This document shows positions 12,721 to 13,529 of a stretch of 13,529 bases of DNA, piece after piece. The stretch's first letter is position 1. Each line of letters starts with the position of its first letter. This DNA is from JARROD01 sp037384225. GTDB taxonomy: Bacteria > Pseudomonadota > Gammaproteobacteria > Pseudomonadales > Cellvibrionaceae. The notes below the pieces were generated by a model that was not told where the DNA came from, ran no database searches, and saw only the letters and a list, made by a program, of their open reading frames with translations. The DNA is taken from NCBI GenBank assembly GCA_037384225.1, contig JARROD010000208.1:1-13529 (forward strand), in the 5' to 3' direction. Both the position numbers and the translations under genes were made by a program.

Positions 12721-13529
12721 CGGCGACAGCTCCTTCAGGGAGAATAGCCAAACAAACAGTCGAGGAAAAGTATTGGGAAAGCTGGGGGAGCTGAGTTACG
12801 TGGACGCAGACCCGGTCCGCAAAGATGAATTCTTTGTCGCGGCCGCAAAGCTGATTGCTGGCAGCACACTGCCTGAATACTGGACCTGGGTGGATAGCTC
12901 CGAAACCGCGCGCGTGGCCCATTACTTCCATTGTGCAGAGCATGCTGGCGACACCGACGGCGGAGGCGAAAGTTATTACTTGAAGCTTTTTTTACCCCGT
13001 TCGCGGTGGGAGCCCTTGAAGGACGCACTGCGCGGGTCTCGTTGCGAAAGAGCGATACGTGAGAGTCGCTACCTGCGGCGGCTCGGTATTACCACCCCAG
13101 AAGTGATTGCTTCAGGGCGAGTCAATGGCCAGGATTGGATGGTGACACGAGGATTAGAGGCAATTGGTTTGGGGGTATATTTCTATGCTTTTCTAAAACG
13201 GCCGCAGAGTGCGAGCAGGTTGCACTGGAAAAGGCGTGTTATAGCCGAGTTGGGAACATTTGTGGGTAAACTTCACCGTCAAGGTGTCGTTCACGGCGAT
13301 TTGCGGTTAAACAATATTTTGATCGACATACACGCAGAGGAACCCACATTTATTTTAATCGATAATGAACGTAACAGTCATTACCGTTCCAAAATACCCC
13401 TTGGGTTGATAAAGAAAAACCTGGTCCAGGTCAACATGATATTGTCATCGACAATCACTCGAAGTGATCGGTTGCGGTTTTATTTGGCATATCAGAAGAG
13501 TTTTACCGTATTGCCTGCTCGGGCGAGTG
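12716..13529 (+). CDS. WaaP/InaA-family lipopolysaccharide core kinase-like protein (3' end beyond window)
   Basis: The frame is open for 271 codons to the right edge. It has the layout of the small-kinase family that phosphorylates LPS core sugars (Kdo or heptose) at the inner membrane. Lys90 in 'SYYLKLFLP' is the ATP-binding lysine, Glu116 in 'ERAIRESRYLRRLGI' the pairing helix residue. 'LHRQGVVHGDLRLNNILID' (186-204) holds catalytic Asp195 and Asn200, and 'FILIDNER' (212-219) supplies the metal-binding Asp216. The start is uncertain: the ATG at 12716 lies in the last repeat copy with no Shine-Dalgarno, whereas an in-frame TTG at 12773 has GAGGAAAAG about 3 nt upstream. No in-frame start lies before 12701 because the repeat contributes a stop at 12698. 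The neighbour upstream is an O-antigen ligase-type gene, consistent with core or O-antigen assembly. Confidence 0.85.
   Translation, partial: MSGDSSFRENSQTNSRGKVLGKLGELSYVDADPVRKDEFFVAAAKLIAGSTLPEYWTWVDSSETARVAHYFHCAEHAGDTDGGGESYYLKLFLPRSRWEPLKDALRGSRCERAIRESRYLRRLGITTPEVIASGRVNGQDWMVTRGLEAIGLGVYFYAFLKRPQSASRLHWKRRVIAELGTFVGKLHRQGVVHGDLRLNNILIDIHAEEPTFILIDNERNSHYRSKIPLGLIKKNLVQVNMILSSTITRSDRLRFYLAYQKSFTVLPARAS

Overview
The window looks like chromosomal DNA of a marine-type gammaproteobacterium. GC content is moderate, genes are packed with ATGA overlaps, and the gene order (DUF3108 protein, purN, purM, DUF2066 protein, hda, then DUF2069 protein, wrbA, arsC, yihY, TlpA-type thioredoxin, acylphosphatase) matches, as I remember it, the block around PA0943-PA0954 of Pseudomonas aeruginosa. 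I would guess Cellvibrionales (a Saccharophagus/Microbulbifer-like relative). That placement rests on remembered synteny and protein resemblance, not on a search.

Layout. (1) Positions 1-2526, minus strand: purM and purN, two steps of de novo purine synthesis, lead into a secreted DUF3108 protein that runs off the left edge. A 23-bp sequence is duplicated in tandem in the purN/DUF3108 gap. (2) 2704-4568, plus strand: a secreted DUF2066 protein overlaps hda, the DnaA-family regulator of replication initiation. hda and the oncoming sppA are separated by one long hairpin. (3) 4631-7676, minus strand: an arsC-wrbA-(DUF2069 remnant)-sppA transcription unit. Here wrbA has lost its 3' end and the DUF2069 gene its 5' end, as if one deletion had joined them. 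(4) 7677-7812: a divergent control region with a strict 14-bp tandem array in which every unit carries a -10-like hexamer. (5) 7813-11149, plus strand: a YihY-family membrane protein with a long cytoplasmic tail, a thioredoxin-like lipoprotein, an acylphosphatase and a short RsmB/NOP-family RNA m5C methyltransferase. (6) 11339-13529, plus strand: the start of what looks like a lipopolysaccharide or surface-glycan locus, with an O-antigen ligase/polymerase-type membrane protein and then a WaaP/InaA-type LPS core kinase cut by the right edge. A 13-bp tandem repeat separates these two and abuts or enters the kinase start.

Most genes are conserved housekeeping genes. I do not see a clear new multi-gene defence, mobile or biosynthetic system: there is no transposase, integrase, CRISPR array, tRNA or rRNA. 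The unusual content is in the junctions: the wrbA/DUF2069 deletion fusion and three unrelated short tandem repeats (23, 14 and 13 bp), each at a gene boundary. No gene-free stretch exceeds 300 bp; the longest is about 190 bp (11150-11338).
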